Of a stretch of 64,000 bases of DNA, positions 1-9,977 are shown in pieces. Positions within the stretch are counted from its first letter, which is position 1. Each line of letters opens with the position of its first letter. The notes beneath the pieces are model-generated. The model had not been told where the DNA came from, did not search any database, and was given only the letters and a program-made list of their open reading frames with translations. The stretch is from Sphingobacteriaceae bacterium (GTDB lineage: Bacteria > Bacteroidota > Bacteroidia > B-17B0 > Aurantibacillaceae), in NCBI GenBank assembly GCA_023251775.1, contig JAHEYC010000006.1, positions 1-64,000 on the forward strand. The letters are read 5' to 3'. A program made the position numbers and the translations under genes.

Positions 1-171
1 GCTTCTGAATTAAAGCCAAGAAATGCTAATATCCTTGAACATTATGGCGATTGCTTGTATAAATTGAATAAAGTGGCTGAAGCCATCAAGTATTGGGAAT
101 TATCAATTAGCGCAGGTGGAAATAAAGAACGACTTTCACAAAAAATAAAAACAAAAAAACTCATTGACTAA
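1..171 (+). CDS. C-terminal fragment of TPR-repeat protein (truncated by window start)
   Basis: Frame 1 open from base 1: ASELKPRNANILEHYGDCLYKLNKVAEAIKYWELSISAGG...LID*, TPR-like helical pattern; stop at 169-171. Confidence 0.7.
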   Translation, partial: ASELKPRNANILEHYGDCLYKLNKVAEAIKYWELSISAGGNKERLSQKIKTKKLID

Positions 172-1039
172 TTTTTTAAGATATACTCTTTTTATTATCC
201 TGATCTCCATTATTGGTTCTACACTGAGTTGTAAGCACAAAAAAAAGATGCAACAAAAAAATGTTGTAACGGTTGATGCAGATACTTTAGGAAAATGTAA
301 GATCGATCATAAGAACGCCCGTGCCTTAACAAAATATATAAAGGAGAACGAATTAAAATACGATTGGCTCTTTTTAAAATCTAACGTTACTACTTTATTC
401 GAAGGAGAAGATAAAAGTTTTGATGCTAAAGTTCGTTTACGCAAAGACAGTTTAATGCTTATTACTATTGAATTGCTCACCATAGATTTTGCTAAAGTAC
501 TGATCTCAAAAGATTCGATCAAAATGGTGGATTACCATCATAAAAAATATTTTAAGGGCGATTTTAACTATATAAATGATCTTTTGAACGCCGATCTTGA
601 TTTTAACGTTATTCAATCTGTTATTATAGGAAATAGCGCTGAATTTACCGACGATGACGGGAAATTAAGTCCTGTAACCGATCGCACGAATTGTTGTTAT
701 AAGCTAAGTACTGAGCGCGAAAAACATTTACGCCGTATAGAAAAAGGCACCGAGGATCTAAAAAAAGCATTACAGATCATGACCCTCGATCCTAATACGT
801 TCAAAATAACTAAAAATGAATTCATCGATCCATCCACTAATAGAAGTTTTATTGCAACGTATACCGATTTTAAGACAAAAGATAGCGTTTATGCACCGTA
901 CAATGTTAATATTGACATAAAGGCAGAGCGGAATATGAACATCAAAATTGAGTATGTTCGTATAGAGAAAAATAAACCGCAAAAGTTCCAGTTCAATATT
1001 CCGAGCAAGTATGAAAAAATTACGATACAGAAAAAATAA
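164..1039 (+). CDS. DUF4292-like lipoprotein
   Basis: N-terminal signal with lipobox-like LSC; FxG..A.VRL..DSL...I pattern; directly upstream of an EnvC-like gene as is common in Bacteroidota; TTG start overlapping previous stop. Confidence 0.7.
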   Translation: MTNFLRYTLFIILISIIGSTLSCKHKKKMQQKNVVTVDADTLGKCKIDHKNARALTKYIKENELKYDWLFLKSNVTTLFEGEDKSFDAKVRLRKDSLMLITIELLTIDFAKVLISKDSIKMVDYHHKKYFKGDFNYINDLLNADLDFNVIQSVIIGNSAEFTDDDGKLSPVTDRTNCCYKLSTEREKHLRRIEKGTEDLKKALQIMTLDPNTFKITKNEFIDPSTNRSFIATYTDFKTKDSVYAPYNVNIDIKAERNMNIKIEYVRIEKNKPQKFQFNIPSKYEKITIQKK

Positions 1040-2372
1040 CGCAATCAGAATTATCTGTTTGCTGTTAATTTTTTCGTGTCTTAGTTTAACCCTTCCCGCT
1101 CAAACAAAAACCACCAAGGATCCAAAAAAAGATCTCGAGAATAAAAAGAAAAAGATCAACGAAGAGATCAACGAGATCAACGAGATGTTGAACAAGACCA
1201 AAGCCAACAAAAAAAATTCTTTGGGAAATCTCTTAACGCTAAATATGAAACTGGATAAACGCCAGGAATTGATAGCGGCCATTAATGCAGAAATTGATCA
1301 GCTCAACAAAAAAATAAATTTAACGGAAGGAGAAATAGATCACCTAAAATCGAATCTTATAAAATTAAAAACAGAATATGCCCGCATGATCATTTCGGCG
1401 CAGCGACAACAAGATGCTTATAGCCGATTGATGTTCTTATTCTCGAGCAACAACTTTAATCAAGCGCTCATGCGTTTAAAATATTTGCAACAATATTCGG
1501 TGTATCGTAAAAAGCAAGCCGATGAAATTGTTTCTACGCAAACTATTTTACAAGTAAAGCTTGGCGAATTAAAAGAAAGTAAACACGAAAAAAATGTATT
1601 GCTTGGAAATGAAGAAGCCGAAAAAGATAGTTTGAGCCAGGAAAAAGCAGAACAAGAAATTGTGCTCACCGGTTTACAACAAAAAGAAAAAGATCTTAAA
1701 ACAAAATTGGAACGTAAAAAACAAGAAAGTGTTGAATTACAATTGGCCATTAAAAAATTAATTGCAGATGAGATAAAACGTAAAGCCGATGAAGCCGCCA
1801 AAGAAGCGTTGGCTGCGAAAAAAGCAAAAGAAGAAAAAAATAAGAAAGATAAGAATGTCAAAGTTAAAGAGATCGCCAAGACCAACGACTCCAAAGAAAA
1901 TATAAAAGAAACACCAACCTACCCTGATCTTTCGGATGAAGCCGAAGCCTTAAGCAATGATTTTGCGAACAACCGCGGAAAATTACCTTGGCCAATTACC
2001 AAGGGAATTATTTGCGAACCTTATGGCGAGCACGAACATCCCGCTATTAAAGGATTTATGATGATGAACAATGGTGTTGAAATTTGCAGCGGTAAAGGCG
2101 CCACGGCCCGCGCTATTTTTGATGGTGAAGTAACCAGCGTGGCAGTTTCGCCAACCGGAGGTAAATTAGTTATTATTCGACATGGTGAATATTTAAGTGT
2201 GTACACCAACCTCAGCGATGTACAAGTAAAGGTTGGCGAAAAAGTAACCTTAAAACAACCCTTAGGTACAGTGATGATGGACGAAGATGAAACCAAAGCA
2301 GCCATGAATTTCCAGATCTGGAAAGGCCAAAAAACCATGGACCCTAGTGGATGGTTGTATAAGGGGGGTTGA
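1011..2372 (+). CDS. Murein hydrolase activator, EnvC-like (coiled coil + M23/LytM domain)
   Basis: Signal peptide, long coiled coil, C-terminal GVEICSGKGATARAIFDGEVTSVAVSPTGGKLVIIRHGEYLSVYTNLSDVQVKVGEKV = degenerate LytM domain; overlaps upstream CDS by 29 nt. Confidence 0.88.
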   Translation: MKKLRYRKNNAIRIICLLLIFSCLSLTLPAQTKTTKDPKKDLENKKKKINEEINEINEMLNKTKANKKNSLGNLLTLNMKLDKRQELIAAINAEIDQLNKKINLTEGEIDHLKSNLIKLKTEYARMIISAQRQQDAYSRLMFLFSSNNFNQALMRLKYLQQYSVYRKKQADEIVSTQTILQVKLGELKESKHEKNVLLGNEEAEKDSLSQEKAEQEIVLTGLQQKEKDLKTKLERKKQESVELQLAIKKLIADEIKRKADEAAKEALAAKKAKEEKNKKDKNVKVKEIAKTNDSKENIKETPTYPDLSDEAEALSNDFANNRGKLPWPITKGIICEPYGEHEHPAIKGFMMMNNGVEICSGKGATARAIFDGEVTSVAVSPTGGKLVIIRHGEYLSVYTNLSDVQVKVGEKVTLKQPLGTVMMDEDETKAAMNFQIWKGQKTMDPSGWLYKGG

Positions 2373-2376
2373 TCAA

Positions 2377-3495
2377 TTATCCCAAAAACTCATACACCTT
2401 CCCAGGCTTACTCTTTATCAAATTGCTAAATTCCAATTGTAATAATAAAGTACTCACAGCGCTCACGCTCATTTCACTCGCGTAACAGATCTCATCCAAA
2501 CTCAATTGCTTTTTTTGCTGGAAGGTTTGCGCAATTTTTTGTTCATCATCACTTAAGCTTATTAATAAAGGGACTTGTTTCTTTTTTGCGTTCCGGTGGT
2601 TTAACTTGTCGAAGCCCCAGTTCATTGCATCTAAAAGATCGGCCGCACTTTCTATCAATCCTGCCCTATTGCGTTTTATCAAGCCATTACAACCTTCACT
2701 TAATTCGCTTCCCGCTTCTCCCGGAAATGCAAATACATCTTTATTATAACTGTGCGCAATAGTGGCCGTAATTAAACTTCCGCCCTCTCGTTTACTTTGT
2801 ACAACTAATAATGCATCGCACAAACCGGCCACAATTCTATTTCGTTTTGGAAAATTTACAGCATCCGGATTTGTTTCGCTCATAAAATCGGTTAACAATC
2901 CCCCATGCTTGATCATTTTTTTTGCTAAAGCTGTATGCGAACCGGGATAAACGCGATCTAAACCATGCGCCACAACTCCCACAGTTTGCAATCCATTATC
3001 TAAAGCATATTTATGCGCGTGAACATCTATACCATATGCCAAACCGCTCACCACCAAAATTCCGGTTCCGGCCAAGTCGGCTATTAATTTATTGGTGATA
3101 TCAATTCCATAGTCATCGGGCTTTCGCGTTCCAACAACCGCCACAATTTTTTCGGTATTTAAATTGGCATTGCCTTTATAATATAATAGTACCGGCGAAT
3201 CGTTGCAAAATTTTAAACGCTGAGGGTATTCCTCATCCGTAAAGAACAAAGGTTTTATTTTATACTTTAAAATAAATTCGATCTCCTTCTCTGCCCGCTT
3301 TAATACGTTTTTATTATTCACAACATGCTTGGCATTTATAACCCCAATTCCGGGGATCTTTTGCAGCAGTTTTTCCTTAGTTTTAAATACCTCACTTGCG
3401 CTACCGCAATACGATACCAAATTTTTGGCATTTACATCGCCCACCTTTGGTAAAAGTGTGAGGCCTATTTGGTATATAAGTTCCTTTTGGTCCAT
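2377..3495 (-). CDS. dprA: DNA-processing protein DprA
   Basis: VGTRKPDDYG...VSGLAYGIDVHAHKYAL...FPKRNRIVAGL...VVQSKREGGSLITA; Rossmann-like DprA core with C-terminal winged helix. Confidence 0.95.
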   Translation of the reverse strand: MDQKELIYQIGLTLLPKVGDVNAKNLVSYCGSASEVFKTKEKLLQKIPGIGVINAKHVVNNKNVLKRAEKEIEFILKYKIKPLFFTDEEYPQRLKFCNDSPVLLYYKGNANLNTEKIVAVVGTRKPDDYGIDITNKLIADLAGTGILVVSGLAYGIDVHAHKYALDNGLQTVGVVAHGLDRVYPGSHTALAKKMIKHGGLLTDFMSETNPDAVNFPKRNRIVAGLCDALLVVQSKREGGSLITATIAHSYNKDVFAFPGEAGSELSEGCNGLIKRNRAGLIESAADLLDAMNWGFDKLNHRNAKKKQVPLLISLSDDEQKIAQTFQQKKQLSLDEICYASEMSVSAVSTLLLQLEFSNLIKSKPGKVYEFLG

Positions 3496-3523
3496 TAATT
3501 ATTTATAGTATTTTTAGCCTTGA

Positions 3524-5872
3524 ATGAACAAATGTAATATCACTTTACTGCTTTTGATTGCTTTATTTTGTAGCAATTTGCGTGCTCAGCAAAAAAATGC
3601 TGTAATTACGGGCAAAGTAAGCGATATAATTAGTCAGGAAACCCTTGTGGGAGCCATAATTAAGACCGGAAAACAGGGTACAACTACCGATGTTGAGGGT
3701 AATTATAAATTTCGTCTCGAACCCGGGTCATACACTATTTCGTGTTCTTATGTGGGTTATAAAACGGAAGTAAAAGTGCTTGATCTTAAAGAAAATGATT
3801 CCCTTCAAATAGATATTGCCCTAAAAGATCAGTCGGCCCTGGATGAAGTGGTTGTAAGTGCCGGACGCTACGAACAAAAAATTGGGGAGGTTACCATTAG
3901 CATGGAAATTTTAAAACCCGCCCTTTTGGAAAATAAAAATACCACGTCTTTAGATGTGATCATGAATCAAGTGCCCGGCGTTACGGTTAATGATGGCCAA
4001 GCGAGCATTCGCGGGGGAAGTGGATTTAGTTACGGCGCAGGAAGCAGAGTTTTAATGTTGGTGGATGAAATGCCCATGCTTAGTGCCGATGCAGGAGATA
4101 TTAAATGGAATTATTTGCCTTTAGAAAATGTTGAACAAATTGAAGTGATCAAGGGCGCGGCTTCTTCGTTGTACGGATCGAGCGCGTTGAATGGTGTTAT
4201 TCATTTGCGAACTGCTTATGCCAAAGATAAACCTATTACGCACGTGTCTTCATTTGTTGGTGCTTATGATGCGCCGCGGAATACATACAAATGGTGGAAA
4301 GGTACAAGTCAAATGCAACGCGGCATAAATATCTCGCATGCCGAGAAAATTGGGAATTTTGATATTGTGTTGGGCGGACATATGTTCAGCGATGATGGTT
4401 ATCGATATTTAGAAACAGAAAATCGCGGACGATTGAACTCTAATGTGCGCTATAATTTTAAAAAGATCCCGGGATTAATTGCAGGCATTAATACCAATAT
4501 GATGAATACAAAAGGGGGATTGTTCTTTTTATGGCAAACTTACGATTCGGCTTATATTCCTCAGGGAAGAAATATTCAACGCTATAATAATATCCGTTTA
4601 AATGTTGATCCGTATATAACTTATATTTTTGGAAGTAATAAACTGAGTGTGAAAACGCGCTATTTTAAAACCAATAATATCAACGATAAAAACCAAAGTA
4701 GTTTAGGCGAATTATTTTATAACGAAGAACAGTATCAACTCAAATTCAAAAATAATTTGAACCTTTCACTCGGATATGTTTTCATGAAAACCGTGACCAC
4801 TTCTGATTCATTGTTTGGAAAACACGAAGGTTTTAATCACGCAGGATATGTGCAAGCAGATAAAAAATTCTTTAATAAACTTACGGTGTCATTAGGTGCT
4901 CGAGGCGAGTTTTACAGAGTTGATACAACAAAAACAGTTGGACATTTATTTGGGAAAAAAATTCCGTTCTATCCTGTATTTAGAGCGGGGGTAAGTTATC
5001 AATTAAAAGAATACACTTTCATTCGCGCATCTTTCGGACAAGGCTATCGTTTTCCGAGTGTTGCCGAAAGATACGTGAGTACGAATGTAAATCTACTACA
5101 CATTTTCCCTAATAAAAGTTTACAACCCGAAATTGGTAACAATATGGAAATCGGTATCAAGCAGGGTTTCAAAATTGGAGAGTTCAAAGGATTTTTGGAT
5201 GTGGCGGGTTTTTGGACACGCTTTGATAATATGGTGGAATTTGTTTTTAATTATTACGGAACTGATCCGAATATATCATTCGTGCAAAAATTAAATTACT
5301 ATGGTTTCCAATCTCAAAATTTAGGCAAAGCAGATATTAAAGGTATTGACGCAGGCGTTAACGGCACAGGAAAAATTGGTTCCTTGAATATTACCATCAT
5401 GAGTGGTTATACTTATATGAACCCAATTAAGCCCGATTATGATCCAGTAAAAGATACTTTAGGTTTACCGGGATTAAATGTGTTGAAATATCGCAACCGT
5501 CATTTATTTAAGAACGATATTCAGATAGACTATAAAGCATTTTCTATTGGTGTTAGTACACGTTTTCAAAGTAAGGTCCAAAATATTGATAACCGTTTTG
5601 TTCGTCCTTTATTTTATGAGCTTGGAGCCGGCTTTGACACGGATGGTGCCCCTACTATTTTACCCGGCTTAAAACAAAACTTCGATCAGTTCCAAAAAAA
5701 TGTATGGGTGCACGATCTTCGCGTGTCGGTGCAATTAACTTCTGCACTTAAATTATCTTATATCGTCAATAATTTTACCAATGTAGAATATCAATCACGT
5801 CCCGGAGATATGAGGCCGCCTACATTGCATATGCTTCAATTAAGCATTCGGCCAAAGTATAAGGATAAATAG
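3524..5872 (+). CDS. TonB-dependent outer-membrane receptor with carboxypeptidase-like regulatory N-domain
   Basis: N-terminal ITGKVSDIISQETLVGAIIKTGKQGTTTDVEGNYKF; plug QVPGVTVNDGQASIRGGSGFSYGAGSRVLMLVDEMP...EQIEVIKGAASSLYGSSALNGVIHLRT; beta-barrel C-term. Confidence 0.93.
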   Translation: MNKCNITLLLLIALFCSNLRAQQKNAVITGKVSDIISQETLVGAIIKTGKQGTTTDVEGNYKFRLEPGSYTISCSYVGYKTEVKVLDLKENDSLQIDIALKDQSALDEVVVSAGRYEQKIGEVTISMEILKPALLENKNTTSLDVIMNQVPGVTVNDGQASIRGGSGFSYGAGSRVLMLVDEMPMLSADAGDIKWNYLPLENVEQIEVIKGAASSLYGSSALNGVIHLRTAYAKDKPITHVSSFVGAYDAPRNTYKWWKGTSQMQRGINISHAEKIGNFDIVLGGHMFSDDGYRYLETENRGRLNSNVRYNFKKIPGLIAGINTNMMNTKGGLFFLWQTYDSAYIPQGRNIQRYNNIRLNVDPYITYIFGSNKLSVKTRYFKTNNINDKNQSSLGELFYNEEQYQLKFKNNLNLSLGYVFMKTVTTSDSLFGKHEGFNHAGYVQADKKFFNKLTVSLGARGEFYRVDTTKTVGHLFGKKIPFYPVFRAGVSYQLKEYTFIRASFGQGYRFPSVAERYVSTNVNLLHIFPNKSLQPEIGNNMEIGIKQGFKIGEFKGFLDVAGFWTRFDNMVEFVFNYYGTDPNISFVQKLNYYGFQSQNLGKADIKGIDAGVNGTGKIGSLNITIMSGYTYMNPIKPDYDPVKDTLGLPGLNVLKYRNRHLFKNDIQIDYKAFSIGVSTRFQSKVQNIDNRFVRPLFYELGAGFDTDGAPTILPGLKQNFDQFQKNVWVHDLRVSVQLTSALKLSYIVNNFTNVEYQSRPGDMRPPTLHMLQLSIRPKYKDK

Positions 5873-5911
5873 TTTTAGCCTTGAAATTTTTTTACTGATA
5901 GATGATTTTTT

Positions 5912-6323
5912 GGGCGTGCCGGCGAGCTCACCGGATACAATTTGGAAGTTCGCTCGCCGTCGCGCTTTTCGCTACAAGCCTGCTTGTCCTTTGCTATGTT
6001 TGTAGGGCTGCGGTGGCTCCTAAGGTCGCCTCCTCGCCCAACAAACATTTAGCAAAGTCCTAAGCAGGGCTTTCCGCTTCAATCGCTCACGCAGCAGTTT
6101 GGAAAGTTGGAGTGTGATCATGGAATTTCTTGCGGGATGAAACATCCCGCCCCATCGTAAATGTCCCCTCGCCGCGTGAGGGATTGAGCAATTGTTTGAG
6201 CTCCTTTTTTATTTCTTGCGCTTCCATATTGTTTTTGGCGCAAGAAATAAAAAAGAGCGAGTTGCGAAAGCCCGACGGCGAGCGAACTTCCAGCGTGTTT
6301 GGGGTGAGCTTGTCGGCACGCCC
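5912..6323. repeat. Complex nested inverted-repeat element (outer arms 5912-5974 / 6261-6323; inner arms 5978-6008/6036-6070, 6079-6092/6174-6187, 6200-6221/6238-6258, 6132-6150)
   Basis: Outer arm gggcgtgccggcgagctcacc...ggaagttcgctcgccgtcgcgcttttcgc pairs with gcgaaagcccgacggcgagcgaacttcc...ggtgagcttgtcggcacgccc; four further hairpins inside. Confidence 0.85.
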
Positions 6324-6340
6324 AAATAATTCTAAATAAA

Positions 6341-6369
6341 AAAAGCCACCTCAAAACGAGATGGCTTTT
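6341..6369 (-). terminator. Rho-independent terminator of the downstream-facing minus-strand metalloprotease gene
   Basis: aaaagccacctc-aaaac-gagatggctttt stem-loop followed on minus strand by a T-rich tract; about 20 nt past stop at 6390. Confidence 0.75.
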
Positions 6370-6389
6370 AATTTTTGTATGAATTATAA

Positions 6390-9131
6390 TTATTGCTTAA
6401 CCACTTTTACTACACGTGTTTCGTTGTTTCCTTTTACATGTACAAAGTAAATTGCAGAAGGAATATCATGCGTACTTATTTTTCCGTTGCGTGCTATGGT
6501 CTCCGAACGTACAATTTGTCCTATCGCATTGTAAATAGTTACTTTCACATCTTCATTTGATCTAATGAACAACTCATCTTTAACCGGATTAGGATAAACC
6601 GAAAGTATCAAACTAGAATACTGAGAAGCATCTAAACCTGTACAAGGGAAAACAGTGAGCGTAATTGTTTTTGTATCGCTGCAACCATTGGTTGTTCCTA
6701 CAACTGTATACTGTGTAGTTGTTAATGGCGTAACGGTAGGACTAGAACCTGAAATATTTCCCGGATTCCAAACATACGTTGTTGCACCTACGGCGAATAA
6801 TGAACCTACAGAGCCAGGACAAAGTGTTGGTGTAGAAGATCCAACATTTACTGTTGGTTTACCATTTACAGTAATTGTAACTGTTTCAGAATCGGCACAA
6901 CCTGCAGCAGAATTTCCATCCACCGTATAAGTTGTAGTTGTATTAGGATTCACAGGAACGGAAGCGCCGGTTAAGTTACCCGGATTCCATGTATATGTAT
7001 TTGCACCTGATCCGTTAAGTGTTGTTCCGGGACCCGGCGTACAAATGGTTGGACTAGTTGCCGTAGCAGAAATTGTTGGTGTTGCATTTACCGTTATTAA
7101 AATTGTGGCTGTACCACTGCAAGCTGCAGCTGTACCATTAACTGTGTAAGTTGTGGTTGAGTTAGGTGTAACGGCAATGCTTGTTCCATTAAGATTTCCC
7201 GGATTCCAAGTATAACTTGAAGCACCCGATGCTGTAATAGTTGTTGTTGCACCACTACAGAACATAGTTGAAGATGCAACGGGAACAATTCCCAACGATG
7301 AACCAATTGTTACGGTAACTTGTTTTGAACTTACACAACCGCCGTTGATACCTTGAACAGTATACACAGTTGTAACACCGGGAGAAACATTTATCATAGA
7401 AGTTGTTTGCGTTGTACTCCACGAATAACTTGGTGCACCGCTGGCTACTAATGTAGCTTGACCACCAACACAAATTGTTGTACTGTTTGCAGTTAATGTT
7501 GGTGTGATATTTACAGTAACAAGAACGGTCGCAACTTTTACGCAGGTTGCAAATGAACCGCTAACACTATAAACAGTTGTTGTACCCGGAAAAACCACTG
7601 CTGATGTTCCTGTAATTGCACTCGGACTCCATGTCCATGTTGTTGCACCGCCGGTTGCTGTTAAAGTTGCAGGATTACCCGAACAAATGGTTGTTGCACC
7701 ATTTGCAGCAATAGTATATCCGTTGGTGATAGAGAACGGTTGATAGCTGTAATTATTTAGAGTGTAGGTATCAACTACTGAATTTGGATTTAATGCATTA
7801 ACTGCAAAGTAATGCGAACCATTTGCTAAATTTATTTGCGGGAAATTCACGATGCTTGATGTATTAGGTGCTAAATTTCCAACCCAGTTCAATGTTTGTG
7901 TACCAACACCATCACAGTTATAAGTGAATGTTACAGTAGTGACATTGTTTGTGCCAAAATTATGAAGGTTAATTGATGGTAAGATAAAAGGATCGCAATT
8001 TGCAATTTGTGAATACGTAGGGCTTATGATATTTGTAACACCCACATTATTGATCACAGTTCCTAAATTACAAACTGTAGAGGTAAGTAAACTTGCACGG
8101 AATTGCGAATTGGCCATGATGAGTTGCATACGATAAACCTGATCTTTCGTGAACAATTGCATACATGCATCATCTACATAATCCATATAATTCATGAACA
8201 TATTTCCATTTGGTCCATTTGAACACGTTACTTGAGGGAAAGCCGGACAACCAAAATTCAATGTATTTTGAGTTGGCGTATCAGCACATTCATCAGTACC
8301 ACAAGTTTGGTCGCCATCAACGTGACGTAATCCCATCCAATGACCAATTTCGTGAGTTGCAGTTCTTCCTTTATTGTATGGTGGAGCAGCAGATCCAATA
8401 CTTCCAAATGCAGTGTTCAAACACACAACACCATCGGTAGTTGAAGTACCGTAAGGTGGCGCTAATCCTAATAAGCCTGTCATGCCGGGATTAGGGAACG
8501 TTGCAAATCCTAATAAACTACTTCCAAGATTAACTACCCAAATATTTAAATAACGATTTGGATCCCAAATACTATTTGGTTTTATTGTGGCATCACAATA
8601 AGCCATTGTGTATGGGCCGGCTGTCCAACCACTAGTTACACTATTACGACGATCAATACCGGGTTCTGCTAAAACACCATTGGTAGGATTAACAACAGCC
8701 AAACAAAAATTAACTTTGGTTTTTCCTAAGAAAGGTTTAAAAACTCCGGGAATTAAAGTTGTATCCGAATTGGTGCCATTGTAATCTTTATTTAAAATAT
8801 TTATTTGATCCACAACTTGGGCCTGACTAATATTTGCACCTGAGCCTATCGCCTGACCACTGTGCACAACGTGAACAATAACCGGTATATTAAAAATAGA
8901 TTGTGTTCCATTATCTGAATTTCCTTTTGGTCCGCCCACTGCCGGAAGCAAAGTTTTGTACCACGTTTCGAATTGTTGTGGTAAGATACCGGTTCCGCAA
9001 CCTCTTTTATTAGGATGATCATTTGCAATGCTAGGATTTGTTTGCACTGCTGCGCTTACTTGTGCATTTGATCGCAAACTACAGCACAAAAGTAGTGGCA
9101 AAATAAAAAGTGATGAGTAATTAAATTTCAT
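6390..9131 (-). CDS. Secreted zinc metalloprotease (M43/pappalysin-like) with multiple Ig-like repeats and T9SS type A sorting domain
   Basis: ATHEIGHWMGLRHV...CGTDECADTPTQ...MNYMDY (HExxHxxGxxH + Met-turn); several TICSGNPATLTATGGATTWTWSP-type repeats; C-term VYPNPVKDELFI...IYFVHVKGN. Confidence 0.92.
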   Translation of the reverse strand: MKFNYSSLFILPLLLCCSLRSNAQVSAAVQTNPSIANDHPNKRGCGTGILPQQFETWYKTLLPAVGGPKGNSDNGTQSIFNIPVIVHVVHSGQAIGSGANISQAQVVDQINILNKDYNGTNSDTTLIPGVFKPFLGKTKVNFCLAVVNPTNGVLAEPGIDRRNSVTSGWTAGPYTMAYCDATIKPNSIWDPNRYLNIWVVNLGSSLLGFATFPNPGMTGLLGLAPPYGTSTTDGVVCLNTAFGSIGSAAPPYNKGRTATHEIGHWMGLRHVDGDQTCGTDECADTPTQNTLNFGCPAFPQVTCSNGPNGNMFMNYMDYVDDACMQLFTKDQVYRMQLIMANSQFRASLLTSTVCNLGTVINNVGVTNIISPTYSQIANCDPFILPSINLHNFGTNNVTTVTFTYNCDGVGTQTLNWVGNLAPNTSSIVNFPQINLANGSHYFAVNALNPNSVVDTYTLNNYSYQPFSITNGYTIAANGATTICSGNPATLTATGGATTWTWSPSAITGTSAVVFPGTTTVYSVSGSFATCVKVATVLVTVNITPTLTANSTTICVGGQATLVASGAPSYSWSTTQTTSMINVSPGVTTVYTVQGINGGCVSSKQVTVTIGSSLGIVPVASSTMFCSGATTTITASGASSYTWNPGNLNGTSIAVTPNSTTTYTVNGTAAACSGTATILITVNATPTISATATSPTICTPGPGTTLNGSGANTYTWNPGNLTGASVPVNPNTTTTYTVDGNSAAGCADSETVTITVNGKPTVNVGSSTPTLCPGSVGSLFAVGATTYVWNPGNISGSSPTVTPLTTTQYTVVGTTNGCSDTKTITLTVFPCTGLDASQYSSLILSVYPNPVKDELFIRSNEDVKVTIYNAIGQIVRSETIARNGKISTHDIPSAIYFVHVKGNNETRVVKVVKQ

Positions 9132-9313
9132 GTATGATAGTTTAGGACATCAAGTTAATTTAACAAAGTCAGATTGTCAATATTTTAGTGTTAAAAAGGC
9201 GGATTTTACGCCTAAAAACGCCTTTTTATAGATAAAGAAATCTCTAAACATTTAAATCACAGGTCTTCATGATTTTACGCTAGTTTATTTAAATACCTAT
9301 ATAATTTAAAGTG

Positions 9314-9321
9314 TAATTTTG
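9314..9321 (+). promoter_or_regulatory. Putative -7 box (TAATTTTG) upstream of nadD
   Basis: Matches Bacteroidota TAnnTTTG; 20 nt upstream of ATG at 9342; -33 element not clear. Confidence 0.4.
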
Positions 9322-9341
9322 CCTTAGTAATTCATCAAAAA

Positions 9342-9917
9342 ATGCGAGTAGGACTTTTCTTTGGATCGTTTGATCCCATTCATGTTGGACATCTTGCTAT
9401 TGCCAATTATATGGCCGATCACACAGGATTAGATGAAGTATGGCTTGTAGTATCGCCGCATAATCCGTTGAAAGAAAAGAATAGTTTGTTGAACGAGAAT
9501 GAGCGCTTACACCTGGTGAATATGGCTTTGGATCATCATAAAAAAATAAAAGCGAGTGATATTGAGTTCAAATTACCTAAGCCATCTTATACCATAGATA
9601 CATTAAGGTATTTAGCCGAAAAATTTCCGCAGAACGAATTTTGTTTGATCATGGGGAGTGATAATTTAGGTAGTTTTGACAAGTGGAAGAATTACGAAGA
9701 GATCTTAAAACACTATAAGATATTAGTGTATCCGCGTCCCGATAAAAAAGGATCACAATTTGACGAACATCCTGCTGTTACTTTTGTTGATGCTCCTTTA
9801 ATGGATATTTCTGCAACATTTATCCGTAGATCCATCAAAGAAAAAAAAGATGTGCGTTCTCTCCTTCATCCTAAGGTTTGGGAGTATATTGATACCAAGA
9901 ATTTCTACAAAAATTAA
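9342..9917 (+). CDS. nadD: Nicotinate-nucleotide adenylyltransferase
   Basis: MRVGLFFGSFDPIHVGHLAIANYM...MGSDNLGSFDKWKNYEEIL...ISATFIRRSIKEKK. Confidence 0.95.
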   Translation: MRVGLFFGSFDPIHVGHLAIANYMADHTGLDEVWLVVSPHNPLKEKNSLLNENERLHLVNMALDHHKKIKASDIEFKLPKPSYTIDTLRYLAEKFPQNEFCLIMGSDNLGSFDKWKNYEEILKHYKILVYPRPDKKGSQFDEHPAVTFVDAPLMDISATFIRRSIKEKKDVRSLLHPKVWEYIDTKNFYKN

Positions 9918-9977
9918 AGAGTCTATAAGCCCATTTTTTATTCGTATATTTAACCTTTAAAAATTAAAGAGAACTAT

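Noticed and set aside
307-522. Antisense ORF over the DUF4292-like gene, and similar 60-110 aa antisense ORFs at 1460-1894, 2021-2338, 32208-33631, 51051-51896, 53071-53415 and elsewhere
   Set aside because: Mirror ORFs of strongly supported genes with codon-shadow composition (Ser/Phe/Leu or Thr rich).
6118-6354. Overlapping opposite ORFs 6118..6354 (-) and 6130..6339 (+)
   Set aside because: They lie inside the nested palindromic element; open frames follow from the inverted repeat composition, with no recognisable protein or start context.
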